Notes under the pieces: model-generated
Seen by the model: the letters and a program-made list of their open reading frames with translations, nothing else
Databases searched by the model: none
Told to the model about the DNA's origin: nothing
Position numbers and translations under genes: made by a program
Shown here: positions 27,640-37,849 of the stretch, one piece after another
Position numbering within the stretch: the stretch's first letter is position 1
Layout: the number at the start of each line of letters is the position of its first letter
Origin: Methylococcales bacterium
GTDB taxonomy: Bacteria > Pseudomonadota > Gammaproteobacteria > Methylococcales > Methylomonadaceae
DNA: 44,393 nt
NCBI GenBank assembly: GCA_026399095.1
Contig: JAPLRP010000054.1
Location: 1-44,393, forward strand
Direction: 5' to 3'

Positions 27640-28080
27640 ATGAGTAACGTCTTTAGTTTTACCGGGACTGTCGGCAGAGATGCCGAAGTAAGATACGCAC
27701 CATCAGGTGTTGCAATTTTAAATGTAACTGTCGCCAACAATATCGGCTTTGGTGACAAACAACAAACCCTATGGGTTAGAGTTGTTTTATTTGGAAAACG
27801 TGCGGAAGGACAGTTACAAAACTACCTTAAAAAGGGTCAGCAAGTCTTTGTTTCTGGTGAATTAACACAAAGCGAATACAAAGCTAATGACGGCACTACA
27901 AAAACTAGTCTTGAGCTAAATGCCACTATAATAGATTTAATTGGCAAAAGAAATGAGTCCAATCAAGGTCAGCCACAACAAAGCTATCAACCCTCAGGTA
28001 TGCGTGAACAGACACCTGCCAGGCAAGCAACCAGTAATGAAAATTTTGATGCACCTTATGATGATGATATACCCTTTTAG
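27640..28080 (+). CDS. ssb: Single-stranded DNA-binding protein
   Basis: The 146-residue OB-fold protein coats single-stranded DNA and recruits repair and replication enzymes. The N-terminal domain includes FTGTVGRDAEVRYAPSG and VRVVLFGKRAEGQLQNYLKK, then a strand GQQVFVSGELTQSEYK. A glutamine-rich flexible linker (about 107-135) leads to the acidic C-terminal tip DDDIPF, the conserved partner-binding peptide. It follows topB directly. The sequence is somewhat divergent from the E. coli chromosomal SSB and could be a second, specialised copy; the main ssb of many gammaproteobacteria lies beside uvrA instead. Confidence 0.93.
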   Translation: MSNVFSFTGTVGRDAEVRYAPSGVAILNVTVANNIGFGDKQQTLWVRVVLFGKRAEGQLQNYLKKGQQVFVSGELTQSEYKANDGTTKTSLELNATIIDLIGKRNESNQGQPQQSYQPSGMREQTPARQATSNENFDAPYDDDIPF

Positions 28081-28135
28081 GTTTTTTATAAAATAACCAT
28101 AACTTGTTAATTTTATTGAGTTGTCTTGATTAAAA

Positions 28136-28174
28136 AACATCTAATTTATTAAGATATTTTTTTCATTAGATGTT
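28136..28174. other. Inverted repeat after ssb
   Basis: AACATCTAAT (28136-28145) and ATTAGATGTT (28165-28174) form a perfect 10-base inverted repeat with a 19-base loop containing a T-run. It sits between ssb and the kinase gene. As a terminator it is atypical because the T-run is in the loop; it may instead be a regulatory site. Confidence 0.4.
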
Positions 28175-28266
28175 AATAATAATGGCGATTTGATCCTAGA
28201 GAGTTCTTCCATGATGATGTCAATGAGAGTTTTTCAGAGTATTTATGAACCCTTTCGGTTTGAATA

Positions 28267-29832
28267 ATGGGCATTGATAACCCAGCAATTGATACAAGTC
28301 ATTCTATAATCTCAGGGTTAACGCATTGTAGCGCTTATCAGCATGAAGTATCTGCAATTAATATCATTGAAACTCATATTTCATGGGTTTTACTGACGGG
28401 GAAATACGCCTATAAAATCAAAAAGCCGGTTAACTTCGGATTCTTGGACTTTTCTACCCTAGAAAAACGTCAATTTTTTTGTAATGAAGAAATCCGACTT
28501 AATCAGCGCTTAACGCCTGACTTATATCTTGAAGTCGTGCCAATTACCGGTAATCCAGTTCAACCTAAAATAGGTGGAGTAGGTGAGGTTATTGAATATG
28601 CCGTTAAGATGCTTCAGTTTCCTGATAAGCATACACTGAATGAACTCGCTGAAAAGGGGGAATTAGATCTTGGTGAGATTGACCAACTTACTGAAATAAT
28701 TGCTGACTTTCATAATAATATCGAAAAAGCCGAAGTAACCTCGTCTTATGGACATAGTGAGGATATTAAACATTGGTTCGAAGAAAATATTATTCATATC
28801 AGACCTTTGTTGTCTAGTGATGACCAAAAGCATCAACTCAACAAGCTTATTGCTTGGGGCAATAATGAATGGAATAACAAAGTTGACGTAATGGAACAGC
28901 GGAGAATAAATGGTTATGTTCGTGAGTGCCACGGCGATCTGCATTTAAGCAACATGACCCTTATCAACGGCAATGTAACCTTATTTGATTGTATTGAATT
29001 TAATCCACTATTACGCTGGATTGATGTTATCAGTGAAGTCGCTTTTATTTTTATTGATCTTCTATACTTTGGTTATGAGAGATTCGCTTACCGATTGCTT
29101 AATGATTATCTGAAGCTTTCAGGTGATTATCAAGCCGTTACTTTGTTGCGATACTATGTAGTTTATCGTGCGCTGGTGTGTGCTAAAGTTGCGCTATTAC
29201 GCGAAGCCCAACAAAAATATGAGAAAAACAGTCATCAGCGTTGTCCGAGATACAATAAATTCGCTAATTTAGCTGAACGTTTTACCAAAATAACGCCGGT
29301 TACTTTAATTATTACCCACGGCTATTCCGGGTCAGGTAAATCAACAGTTTCAGGTAAGTTAGCAGAAACCATAGGTGCCTTAAAAATAAGTTCAGATGTC
29401 GAACGAAAACGGCTCTATGGCTATGCACCATTGGCTAATACAGAAAGTGCAATTGATAGTGGACTCTATACTAATGAAGTTAGTCAACATAACTATCGTC
29501 ACCTTGCTAATTGTGCAAAAAATATCCTCTTGGCCGGGTTTTCTGCCATTATTGATGCGTCTTTTCTAAAAACCGAGCAACGCAAACTTTTTCAAATACT
29601 TGCTGTTGAATGCGGCGTAAGATTTATTATCATTGATTTTAAGGCATCTTATGAAGAATTGTTCAGACGTATCACAGAAAGACAAAACGATGTTTCTGAA
29701 GCAACTATTGGTGTATTGAATAATCAACTGAAATCAGAACAACCACTATCTGACCAAGAACAAGAATTTGTGATATCGATAAACACCGAGAGTGATAATG
29801 CTTTAGATAAAATACTAGTCGCTTTGGGTTAA
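28267..29832 (+). CDS. Fusion protein: aminoglycoside-phosphotransferase-like kinase plus P-loop ATPase
   Basis: The 521-residue protein joins two phosphotransfer folds. Residues 1-330 form an APH-like kinase: the invariant lysine region YAYKIKKPVNFGFLDFS (near 45), the catalytic loop RECHGDLHLSNM and the metal-binding TLFDCIEFNPLLRWID. From about 345 a second domain starts with the Walker A GYSGSGKSTVSGKLA and continues with SSDVERKRLYGY, typical of small-molecule kinases of the AAA_33/zeta-toxin-like group. This fused arrangement is widespread in bacteria, but the substrate is unknown. Calling it an antibiotic resistance gene would be wrong on this evidence. The gene stands alone and converges with fimV. 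Confidence 0.85.
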   Translation: MGIDNPAIDTSHSIISGLTHCSAYQHEVSAINIIETHISWVLLTGKYAYKIKKPVNFGFLDFSTLEKRQFFCNEEIRLNQRLTPDLYLEVVPITGNPVQPKIGGVGEVIEYAVKMLQFPDKHTLNELAEKGELDLGEIDQLTEIIADFHNNIEKAEVTSSYGHSEDIKHWFEENIIHIRPLLSSDDQKHQLNKLIAWGNNEWNNKVDVMEQRRINGYVRECHGDLHLSNMTLINGNVTLFDCIEFNPLLRWIDVISEVAFIFIDLLYFGYERFAYRLLNDYLKLSGDYQAVTLLRYYVVYRALVCAKVALLREAQQKYEKNSHQRCPRYNKFANLAERFTKITPVTLIITHGYSGSGKSTVSGKLAETIGALKISSDVERKRLYGYAPLANTESAIDSGLYTNEVSQHNYRHLANCAKNILLAGFSAIIDASFLKTEQRKLFQILAVECGVRFIIIDFKASYEELFRRITERQNDVSEATIGVLNNQLKSEQPLSDQEQEFVISINTESDNALDKILVALG

Positions 29833-29886
29833 CGATAGGAAATAATCTACCTCTCGTTTAAACCTGTTTACACATATAAAAAGTCT

Positions 29887-32307
29887 TTATTTCAATCCTT
29901 TCATGAGTACTTCCGCGATTTTTTTTTGTTCTGCGGTGCCATTCTCTAGGACTTCATTAGCAGTGGCCTTGGCACCATCTGAATCATTCATGTCAATATA
30001 CGCTTTTACAAGCTCCAATTTAGTTTCCATATCAGTTAAGTCAAAATAATTATTTTGCTTATCATAATTAACGGATACCGGTTCATTAGAATAAAAGTTC
30101 CTTTGAAACAAGTTATTGCCAGAAAGTTCATTTAAGCTAGTAGACTGTTGATATATCGGCGACTTGTCAGAAATATTGTTTATATCAAGGTCTATATGGT
30201 CGTGTGATTCTGATTCTTCAGAATTTTTAGAGGTAAAATCTAACTCATACTCAAAATAATCCAAGCTTTCATCAGCTTTGATTTCAGAACCATTTGAAGC
30301 AATAGCCTCGTAATCTGTTTTGGATTCTTTGGTTATTGAATCTAAGTTAAAATCCATGATATTAATGATTTCTTCTTCGTTTTCTAAATCCGTTATAAAA
30401 GAAGATTCAATATCTGTTACTTTTTCTTTTAATGGAGGTAGTTCTTCAGGCACAAAGCTATTAAATGTGTCACCGAAAGGCGTTAAGTTAAAATGGTTTA
30501 CTTTAACTTCAGTATCTTTATCATCACCCTCATCCTCTTTATGATCATCTAATTCGACTAATGTTAGTTCTGTTTTATTATAATGATTATGTTCTTTGTC
30601 AGACATTGCGCTTTCTTCAGTAGAAAAAATTGCAGAATCTTTAAAAAAATCATTTGTTATTTCAGTAACTTTAAGCCAAAAATCAACATCATCTTGTTTG
30701 CCCGCTTTAACCAAGTCTTCAATATAAGCATCAAAAGCTAATCTACTCTTCGCTAAATAGAGTATTTTTAACAATTTTAATTTATATTCATCACGTTTAG
30801 GATAATCTTTAATGGCATCCCGCATAAGTATTTCTGCTTGCTGGAAGCGTCCATAAGATATGTATAAATCAGCCTCTACTACAGGATCAATTTCAACTTG
30901 CTCCTCATCCGGGGAAAGATAACTTCCAAAAGTAGCTTCACGTAAGAAAGGTGTTTTACCTTCAATTACTATATCTTTCTCGCTATTTTGATCATTAGAC
31001 ATGCTCAATGGGTTAAAAAAATCTTCATTATAAGTACGCTCTTCAAGTTTACGCTTTCGCCACCAAATCCATCCAAGTAAAGCTAACATTACAGCACAAA
31101 CACTAATCCATATAAAAGAAGAAGATGAGGAGGAATCTTCAGGTACTTGTTGAGCAGTCGTCGGGGTAGTAACTGGTTGAACAGGTTTGATCTTAATAGG
31201 TTCTGCAGGCAAAGCCGGTTTTACTTGAGGCTGAGACTGGTTTTGTAATGTAGCAAGTTGCTGGTCTTTTAATGCCAGTATTTGCTGCATCATTGACAAT
31301 TGCTTTTCTAATGCGACTACTTTATCCTCTAAAGCATCATGAGCTGGCGGTAGCGGACTATCAATTGCTTTGGGAGCCTCAACATTTTGAGTTGCGGGTG
31401 TTTGTTCATTTTCTGGTGCAACAATTACATTTTTATTAACATCGGTTTCAATAGGAGCCACTAATTTCAACTGGTTATCCGTGGACTCTTTTTTATCTAT
31501 TGCTGTTGAAACAGCAGGCTCTTCTTGTAAACGATTTTTCCAAGCTTCTACTTGACGATTAAACTCTTCTAAAGCTTCCTTTCGTGGAATATTTCGAATA
31601 AATTCTCTATTAGGAATTTTAAGTGTTTTCCCGGGTGACAAGGCATGTATATTTTCTTTGTAAAAAGCTTCAGGATTTTTCTTATAAATTGCAATCAAGG
31701 TTTGCTCTACAGAAACATCCGCTTTTAGACTGGCTTTCTGAGCAATCTCCCAAAGCGTATCTTTAGTAGTGGTAGGGCCATAATCAGTGCCAGTAATAAT
31801 ATGTTTTTTTGTTTTATTTTGCTGTTCTTGTGATGCGGGCTTATATTCAGATGTGTTAACTGGCTGAGTATTATAATTTTCAGGGATTAATAGAGGTTGA
31901 TAAGCAGCAGGTGGGTCCAGCAGCACAGTAAATTCTCTATATAAGCTACCTTTAGGCCAGTTAACCTGAAGCAAAAAGTCCAGAAAAGGTTCTTTTACGG
32001 CTTCTGTTGAACTTAGTTTAATTATGACGGTGTTATTAGCCCCCGTTATAGTAGCAAATTTTATTTTTGATAAAAAAGAAGTCCAGGGAACTCCAGCTTC
32101 ATCAAACTTATCAGGAGGTGCTAAATTTACCTTAATATCTGATGCATTATCACCCTTTGACATGATCAATGGGATTTCAGCATTCAAATTTTGATTAAGT
32201 GCCGAGCGTAATTTAATCTCACCTATGCCTAACGAATAGCCGCTAGCCGGTGCCAGCGATACCAGCACTAAAGTTTTTAGTAAATTTCGCACACTGCTCA
32301 AATTCAA
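29887..32307 (-). CDS. fimV: FimV-family pole-organising protein
   Basis: FimV is a peptidoglycan-binding inner membrane hub that controls type IV pilus assembly and polar localisation in Pseudomonas. The 806-residue protein has a signal peptide (residues 1-26), the FimV N-terminal domain beginning GIGEIKLRSALNQNLNAEIP, and a LysM motif near 185-230 (KDTLWEIAQKASLKADVS). A proline/glutamine-rich segment with a coiled coil near 315-345 follows, then one transmembrane helix after a serine run (FIWISVCAVMLALLGWIWW, near 395) and a very acidic cytoplasmic region. It ends in the conserved FimV C-terminal TPR-like domain (ETKLELVKAYIDMNDSDGAK). The protein is shorter than Pseudomonas FimV (about 920). 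It lies 49 bases after asd, which is the same neighbour as in Pseudomonas. Confidence 0.92.
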   Translation of the reverse strand: MNLSSVRNLLKTLVLVSLAPASGYSLGIGEIKLRSALNQNLNAEIPLIMSKGDNASDIKVNLAPPDKFDEAGVPWTSFLSKIKFATITGANNTVIIKLSSTEAVKEPFLDFLLQVNWPKGSLYREFTVLLDPPAAYQPLLIPENYNTQPVNTSEYKPASQEQQNKTKKHIITGTDYGPTTTKDTLWEIAQKASLKADVSVEQTLIAIYKKNPEAFYKENIHALSPGKTLKIPNREFIRNIPRKEALEEFNRQVEAWKNRLQEEPAVSTAIDKKESTDNQLKLVAPIETDVNKNVIVAPENEQTPATQNVEAPKAIDSPLPPAHDALEDKVVALEKQLSMMQQILALKDQQLATLQNQSQPQVKPALPAEPIKIKPVQPVTTPTTAQQVPEDSSSSSSFIWISVCAVMLALLGWIWWRKRKLEERTYNEDFFNPLSMSNDQNSEKDIVIEGKTPFLREATFGSYLSPDEEQVEIDPVVEADLYISYGRFQQAEILMRDAIKDYPKRDEYKLKLLKILYLAKSRLAFDAYIEDLVKAGKQDDVDFWLKVTEITNDFFKDSAIFSTEESAMSDKEHNHYNKTELTLVELDDHKEDEGDDKDTEVKVNHFNLTPFGDTFNSFVPEELPPLKEKVTDIESSFITDLENEEEIINIMDFNLDSITKESKTDYEAIASNGSEIKADESLDYFEYELDFTSKNSEESESHDHIDLDINNISDKSPIYQQSTSLNELSGNNLFQRNFYSNEPVSVNYDKQNNYFDLTDMETKLELVKAYIDMNDSDGAKATANEVLENGTAEQKKIAEVLMKGLK

Positions 32308-32356
32308 ACCAGATGCCTCAACTTCTTATTTTATTTTCTAATAATACTAAATTAGC

Positions 32357-33379
32357 CTATAGATATTTTGCTACAAGAACTTCGGCAATTTGAACGCTAT
32401 TTAAAGCAGCACCTTTTCGAACATTATCACCAACAACCCATAAATCAATACCTTTTGGGTGTGATATATCTTCTCTAATACGCCCCACAAATACATCATC
32501 ATGCCCGGAAGATTCTGTAACTGCTGTTGGATAACCACCATTTTCGCGTTCATCAATAACAGTAACACCAGGGGCTTTTTCTAATAAAGCTCTGACTGTT
32601 TCAGCTGTTATTTTTGTTGATGTTTCAATATGAACAGCTTCAGAATGACCATAAAAAACAGGCACCCGAACGGCAGTTGCGTTAACTAACACATTTGAAT
32701 CACCCAATATCTTTTGGGTTTCCCAAACCATTTTCATTTCTTCTTTTGTGTACCCGTTATCCATAAATACATCAATTTGAGGCAAAACATTGAAGGCGAT
32801 TTGCTTGGGGTAGACGCTTGATTTTATAGGTTGCAAGTTAAGAAGGCTAAGCGTTTGTTTGCCCAACTCTTCTATAGCTTCTTTACCGGTACCGGAGACT
32901 GCCTGATACGTACAGACGTTGATTCTTGTTATACCTGCTGCATCATAAATAGGTTTTAACGCCACTAACATTTGAATAGTTGAACAATTGGGGTTTGCAA
33001 TAATACCCCGATTTTTATAGTCAGCGATTTTTTCAGGATTGACTTCAGGTACCACCAAGGGGATATCATCGTCATAACGAAATTGTGAGGTGTTATCAAT
33101 CACAACACAACCTGCAGCAGCGGCTTTAGGGGCATATATTTCTGAAATTGCTGCACCTGGAGAAAATAGGCCAATTTGTACTTTTGAAAAATCAAATGTA
33201 GCTAAATCTTCTACCCTTAACGATCCACCTTTGAAAGGAATTCGTTTGCCTACTGAATTACTGCTGGCAAGTGCATAAACCTCTCCGACAGGAAAGTTGC
33301 GTTCCTCCAGAATAGACAACATGGCTTCGCCCACTGCACCTGTCGCACCTACAACTGCAACGTTATATACTTTGCTCAT
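32357..33379 (-). CDS. asd: Aspartate-semialdehyde dehydrogenase
   Basis: This enzyme reduces aspartyl phosphate to aspartate semialdehyde for lysine, threonine, methionine and diaminopimelate synthesis. The 340-residue protein begins with the NADP-binding VGATGAVGEAMLSILEER. It has the active-site cysteine in IIANPNCSTIQMLVAL (Cys near residue 132), the loop NVCTYQAVSGTGKEAIEEL and the catalytic histidine region VFYGHSEAVHIET. The length and sequence place it in the Gram-positive/Pseudomonas-like group of Asd rather than the longer E. coli type. It is followed by fimV and preceded by adk on the same strand; about 125 bases separate adk from asd. Confidence 0.95.
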   Translation of the reverse strand: MSKVYNVAVVGATGAVGEAMLSILEERNFPVGEVYALASSNSVGKRIPFKGGSLRVEDLATFDFSKVQIGLFSPGAAISEIYAPKAAAAGCVVIDNTSQFRYDDDIPLVVPEVNPEKIADYKNRGIIANPNCSTIQMLVALKPIYDAAGITRINVCTYQAVSGTGKEAIEELGKQTLSLLNLQPIKSSVYPKQIAFNVLPQIDVFMDNGYTKEEMKMVWETQKILGDSNVLVNATAVRVPVFYGHSEAVHIETSTKITAETVRALLEKAPGVTVIDERENGGYPTAVTESSGHDDVFVGRIREDISHPKGIDLWVVGDNVRKGAALNSVQIAEVLVAKYL

Positions 33380-33505
33380 TTATTAACAACCTTTATATGT
33401 AAGCCAAAAACAACTATATTGTTTAATTATGGATGTGCTTGGTTTTGCGCATTCTTCTAATATCTATCTTTAAATACTAAAATAAGTATCCAATTCAAAT
33501 AAAGT

Positions 33506-34183
<678 letters not shown>

Positions 34184-34314
34184 CTAAAATAACAGAACGT
34201 TAAATAGCAAAATAAAAATAAAAAACTATATTTTATAACACAACCTGTTTAATCTCTTGTAAAAAAGCTTTTCTTTTTCTATTCTTATTAGGTTAACCAC
34301 ACAGGAGAAATAAA

Positions 34315-34791
34315 ATGCGTGTTGAAGTTTTAATGAAAACAAAAGTATTTACAGTAGACCAACATGATTTGATTGATCGGGTCTTTTTTTTAATCCATTA
34401 CGAAAAAGTACGCCACATACCTGTTGTTGACAAAGGTAAAGTGATTGCGATTGTTTCAGACAGAGATTTATATAAAGTGTTAGGGCCTAAAAATAATTCT
34501 AATGTCATAGAGTCAGGTGTAGGTAAAAATACCGCAGAATTACATGTAGTTACACCTAAAGTACAACATATCATGCGACGTGGGGTTTTAACGGTTAATC
34601 CCGACACTTATGTATCAGAAGCAGCTGCCATTATGGCCGATAATAAAGTAGGTGCATTGCCGGTAGTGGACAATGACAACAAGTTATTGGGCATTATATC
34701 AGCAACAGATATACTTCGGGTTTTTTCAAAAATAGAAAAATCAAGCGAGAAAAGAGAGCAAAGAATAACCTCAGGTGTAAGCCACAAATAA
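34315..34791 (+). CDS. Two-CBS-domain protein
   Basis: The 158-residue cytosolic protein consists almost wholly of a Bateman module. The first CBS motif covers residues 1-60 (VEVLMKTKVFTVDQHDLIDR, then HIPVVDKGKVIAIVSDRDLY). The second covers about 83-140 (VQHIMRRGVLTVNPDTYVSE, then GALPVVDNDNKLLGIISATD). Such stand-alone CBS pairs usually bind adenine nucleotides and act as energy sensors or accessory subunits; the partner is unknown. A good AGGAGA Shine-Dalgarno lies before the ATG. It is divergent from adk and about 230 bases before the 2-oxoglutarate dehydrogenase operon; neither neighbour proves a shared role. Confidence 0.85.
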   Translation: MRVEVLMKTKVFTVDQHDLIDRVFFLIHYEKVRHIPVVDKGKVIAIVSDRDLYKVLGPKNNSNVIESGVGKNTAELHVVTPKVQHIMRRGVLTVNPDTYVSEAAAIMADNKVGALPVVDNDNKLLGIISATDILRVFSKIEKSSEKREQRITSGVSHK

Positions 34792-34839
34792 GAACACATT
34801 TTATTGTTGAAACTAATGATATTGAGTTAGTTTTTCCCA

Positions 34840-34893
34840 TATAATATCAAAACTGAGTGCAATATATTTAATTTAGCTACAGTTTATATTGCA
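34840..34893 (+). promoter_or_regulatory. -10 element and inverted repeat upstream of sucA
   Basis: A perfect TATAAT at 34840-34845 is followed by TGCAATATA (34858-34866) and its exact inverse TATATTGCA (34885-34893), separated by 18 bases. The repeat would lie just after the transcription start and about 130 to 160 bases before the sucA ATG. It may be a regulator site or an mRNA hairpin. The -35 is poor. Confidence 0.4.
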
Positions 34894-35019
34894 TTCATTT
34901 CAACATCAAAAAGACACACTAGTAAAATAGTTAATAATTTTTTCATAGAACTTGGCAAAGTGTCTGCTCAAGACTTAATATTAAAATTAAACACTGGCAA
35001 AATATACTGGATATTCATA

Positions 35020-37848
35020 ATGAGTGACCTACTTAAGCTTTTTCAAGATTCGTCTTCCTTTCAGGGTAGTAATGCCGGCTTTATAGAAAATTTATATGAG
35101 CAATTTTTAGAAGACCCTGAATCAGTTGAACTTAGCTGGCAAAAAGAGTTTAAAGCCATACAAGGCAGCGGATCCTATGAAACACCTCACGGCCCTGTTG
35201 TAGAGCGCTTTGCACAACTTGCTGTTAAATCTCCAGGTAGGCTCGCCAAATTACAAGGTTTTACCGAAGAAAGTGTAAAAAAACAGGCGGCCGTTTCCAG
35301 ACTGATAAACCATTACCGTGTTCGTGGTCATCAAATTGCCAATAGTAATCCGCTGGGCAAAACATCACCGCCACCTGCTGATATGGACCCGTCTTACTAC
35401 GGACTCTCCGAACCGGATATGGAAACCTTATTTGATACTGGCGCTATTTTTGGGGGCGTCGATCGTTTACCCTTACGTGATATTCTTGCCAATTTGTCGC
35501 AAATATACTGTGGTAGCATAGGTTCCGAGTACATGCATATTGTCGACACTCAAACCAGGCGATGGTTGATAAATCGACTAGAAAAATCCAAAGCTAAACT
35601 ACATTTTGATTCTGAGCAAAAGCAATGGCTTTTAAAACTCCTAACTGCAGCTGAAGGCATAGAAAGTCATTTACATCATCGCTTTGTAGGACAAAAACGA
35701 TTTTCTCTTGAAGGTGGTGAATCCCTCATTCCTATTCTGGATGAGCTAATTCAGGGTTCTGGCGAAAAAGGCGTTAAAGAAATTGTTATCGGTATGGCGC
35801 ATCGAGGCCGCTTGAATGTTCTGGTTAATATTCTCGGCAAAAGCCCCGTCAGTTTATTTGATGAATTTACAGGCACCTCGACTCTATCCCCCGGTGCTCG
35901 ATCGGGTGATGTAAAATATCACATGGGCTTTTCTTCTGATGTCAAAACTTCTGGCGGCCCAGTACATTTAACATTGTCCTTTAACCCATCTCATTTGGAG
36001 ATCATTAATCCTGTTGTTGAGGGTTCAGTAAAAGCACGTCAGGATAGAGCAGGAAAAGATGGAGTAGACACGGTTATTCCAGTTCTGATTCACGGAGATG
36101 CGGCATTTTCAGGGCAGGGGATCGTCATGGAAACGCTCAACATGTCGCAGACTCGTGCTTTTTATACTGGTGGAACGGTACATATCGTCATTAATAATCA
36201 AATTGGCTTTACCACCAGTAATCCAATGGACGCGCGTTCAACGCTTTACTGTACTGACGTTGCCAGCATGATTCAGGCGCCTGTATTTCATGTTAATGGC
36301 GATGATCCTGAAGCGGTTATATTTGTAACCAAGCTGGCACTTGATTATCGTATGACGTTTAATAAAGATGTTGTTATTGATCTTATTTGCTATCGACGAC
36401 TTGGCCATAATGAAGCTGACGAGCCGGCCACTACACAACCTTTAATGTATAAAAAAATCCGCAAACATAAAACGACGCGGAAACTCTATTCTCAAAAATT
36501 GGTCGCTGAAGGAATCCTGAATGAAGACCAATCTGTAAAGATGGAGCAAGATTATCAAACATTATTGGAAGCCGGTCAGGTAGTATCAAGGCCGCTATTA
36601 GAAAATCCTAATTATTCCTATGCTAATCAATGGAATAAGTTCCTGAATAAAAGCTGGGAGTCTCCGTGTAATACGGCCATATCAATGGATCACTTACGCT
36701 ATTGTAATGATCGCATGCAGCGAATACCCTCAGGCTTTGAACTACACCCCAGAGTAGCCAAAGTAATGGATAACCGTCGCAAAATGGCCGCGGGTGCCTT
36801 ACCCTTGGATTGGGGCTTCGCTGAGAATCTGGCTTATGCCAGTCTGCTACTTGAAAAGCATAATGTTCGTTTAACTGGACAAGATGTTGGACGAGGCACA
36901 TTTGTTCATCGCCATGCAGTTTTACACAGCCAAATCAATAATAAAACATATACGCCCATTAAACATTTAGATAAAGAACAAGGTAGTGCTCAAATCTTTG
37001 ACTCGTTGTTATCGGAGGCAGGTGTATTAGGTTTTGAATACGGTTACAGCACTACAATGCCAAATACGCTTGTTGTATGGGAAGCACAGTTTGGGGACTT
37101 TGCAAATGGTGCTCAAGTTGTTATTGATCAGTTTATAAGTTCAGGCGAGACCAAATGGGGACGACTTTGCGGCTTGGTTTTATTACTGCCGCATGGGTTT
37201 GAAGGGCAGGGACCAGAACATTCATCGGCAAGATTAGAACGGTATCTTCAACTGTGTGCTGAACATAATATGCAGGTTTGCAATCCAACAACACCGGCCC
37301 AAATATTTCATTTATTACGTCGCCAACTATTGCGTCCTTATAGAAAACCACTCATTGTAATGAGTCCTAAAAGTCTCTTAAGACATAAATTAGCTATATC
37401 AACCTTAGAAGATCTTACAACCGGAAAATTTCAGTCAGTAATCGGCGAGCAAGATAAGGTTAATAACAAAAAAATCACCCGATTTATTTTGTGTGCTGGT
37501 AAGGTTTATTTTGATCTTTTAGAGGCTCGTCGCGTTGATAATCTTCAGCACGTGGCCATCGCCAGACTCGAGCAACTTTATCCTTTCCCGGACAAATTGC
37601 TTAAAATAGAACTGGCAAAATACCCTAATTTGGCAGAGTTCGTCTGGTGTCAGGAAGAACCAAAAAACCAAGGCGCCTGGTATCAATCCAAACATCACTT
37701 TACTGATAGTGTGCAAGCAAATATCAGTGTAACTTATGCTGGACGTGACGCTTCTGCAGCACCTGCTGTTGGCAAGTTTCACGTTCATATAGAACAACAA
37801 AAAGCCGTCGTTCAATCTGCCTTATACGGTAACCCTTCAGGAAAATAA
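35020..37848 (+). CDS. sucA: 2-oxoglutarate dehydrogenase E1 component
   Basis: The thiamine-diphosphate-dependent E1 decarboxylates 2-oxoglutarate and transfers the succinyl group to the E2 lipoyl arm. I start at the ATG at 35020 (942 aa), because [18 protein letters not shown] matches the E1 N-terminus. A GTG at 34960 would add 20 unrelated residues. Conserved motifs include the N-terminal [26 protein letters not shown] (near 260), [16 protein letters not shown] and [12 protein letters not shown], which surround the ThDP site, and [17 protein letters not shown]. Length is close to E. coli SucA (933). The sucB ATG follows the stop by one base, indicating one operon sucA-sucB-lpd-like. Confidence 0.96.
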   Translation: MSDLLKLFQDSSSFQGSNAGFIENLYEQFLEDPESVELSWQKEFKAIQGSGSYETPHGPVVERFAQLAVKSPGRLAKLQGFTEESVKKQAAVSRLINHYRVRGHQIANSNPLGKTSPPPADMDPSYYGLSEPDMETLFDTGAIFGGVDRLPLRDILANLSQIYCGSIGSEYMHIVDTQTRRWLINRLEKSKAKLHFDSEQKQWLLKLLTAAEGIESHLHHRFVGQKRFSLEGGESLIPILDELIQGSGEKGVKEIVIGMAHRGRLNVLVNILGKSPVSLFDEFTGTSTLSPGARSGDVKYHMGFSSDVKTSGGPVHLTLSFNPSHLEIINPVVEGSVKARQDRAGKDGVDTVIPVLIHGDAAFSGQGIVMETLNMSQTRAFYTGGTVHIVINNQIGFTTSNPMDARSTLYCTDVASMIQAPVFHVNGDDPEAVIFVTKLALDYRMTFNKDVVIDLICYRRLGHNEADEPATTQPLMYKKIRKHKTTRKLYSQKLVAEGILNEDQSVKMEQDYQTLLEAGQVVSRPLLENPNYSYANQWNKFLNKSWESPCNTAISMDHLRYCNDRMQRIPSGFELHPRVAKVMDNRRKMAAGALPLDWGFAENLAYASLLLEKHNVRLTGQDVGRGTFVHRHAVLHSQINNKTYTPIKHLDKEQGSAQIFDSLLSEAGVLGFEYGYSTTMPNTLVVWEAQFGDFANGAQVVIDQFISSGETKWGRLCGLVLLLPHGFEGQGPEHSSARLERYLQLCAEHNMQVCNPTTPAQIFHLLRRQLLRPYRKPLIVMSPKSLLRHKLAISTLEDLTTGKFQSVIGEQDKVNNKKITRFILCAGKVYFDLLEARRVDNLQHVAIARLEQLYPFPDKLLKIELAKYPNLAEFVWCQEEPKNQGAWYQSKHHFTDSVQANISVTYAGRDASAAPAVGKFHVHIEQQKAVVQSALYGNPSGK

Positions 37849-37849
37849 T

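Noticed and set aside
28267-29832. Aminoglycoside resistance gene
   Set aside because: Only the kinase fold is shared; the sequence and the fused P-loop domain do not match known resistance enzymes.
34960-35019. Upstream GTG as start of sucA
   Set aside because: The 20 extra residues have no counterpart in E1 proteins, while the ATG at 35020 matches the conserved N-terminus.
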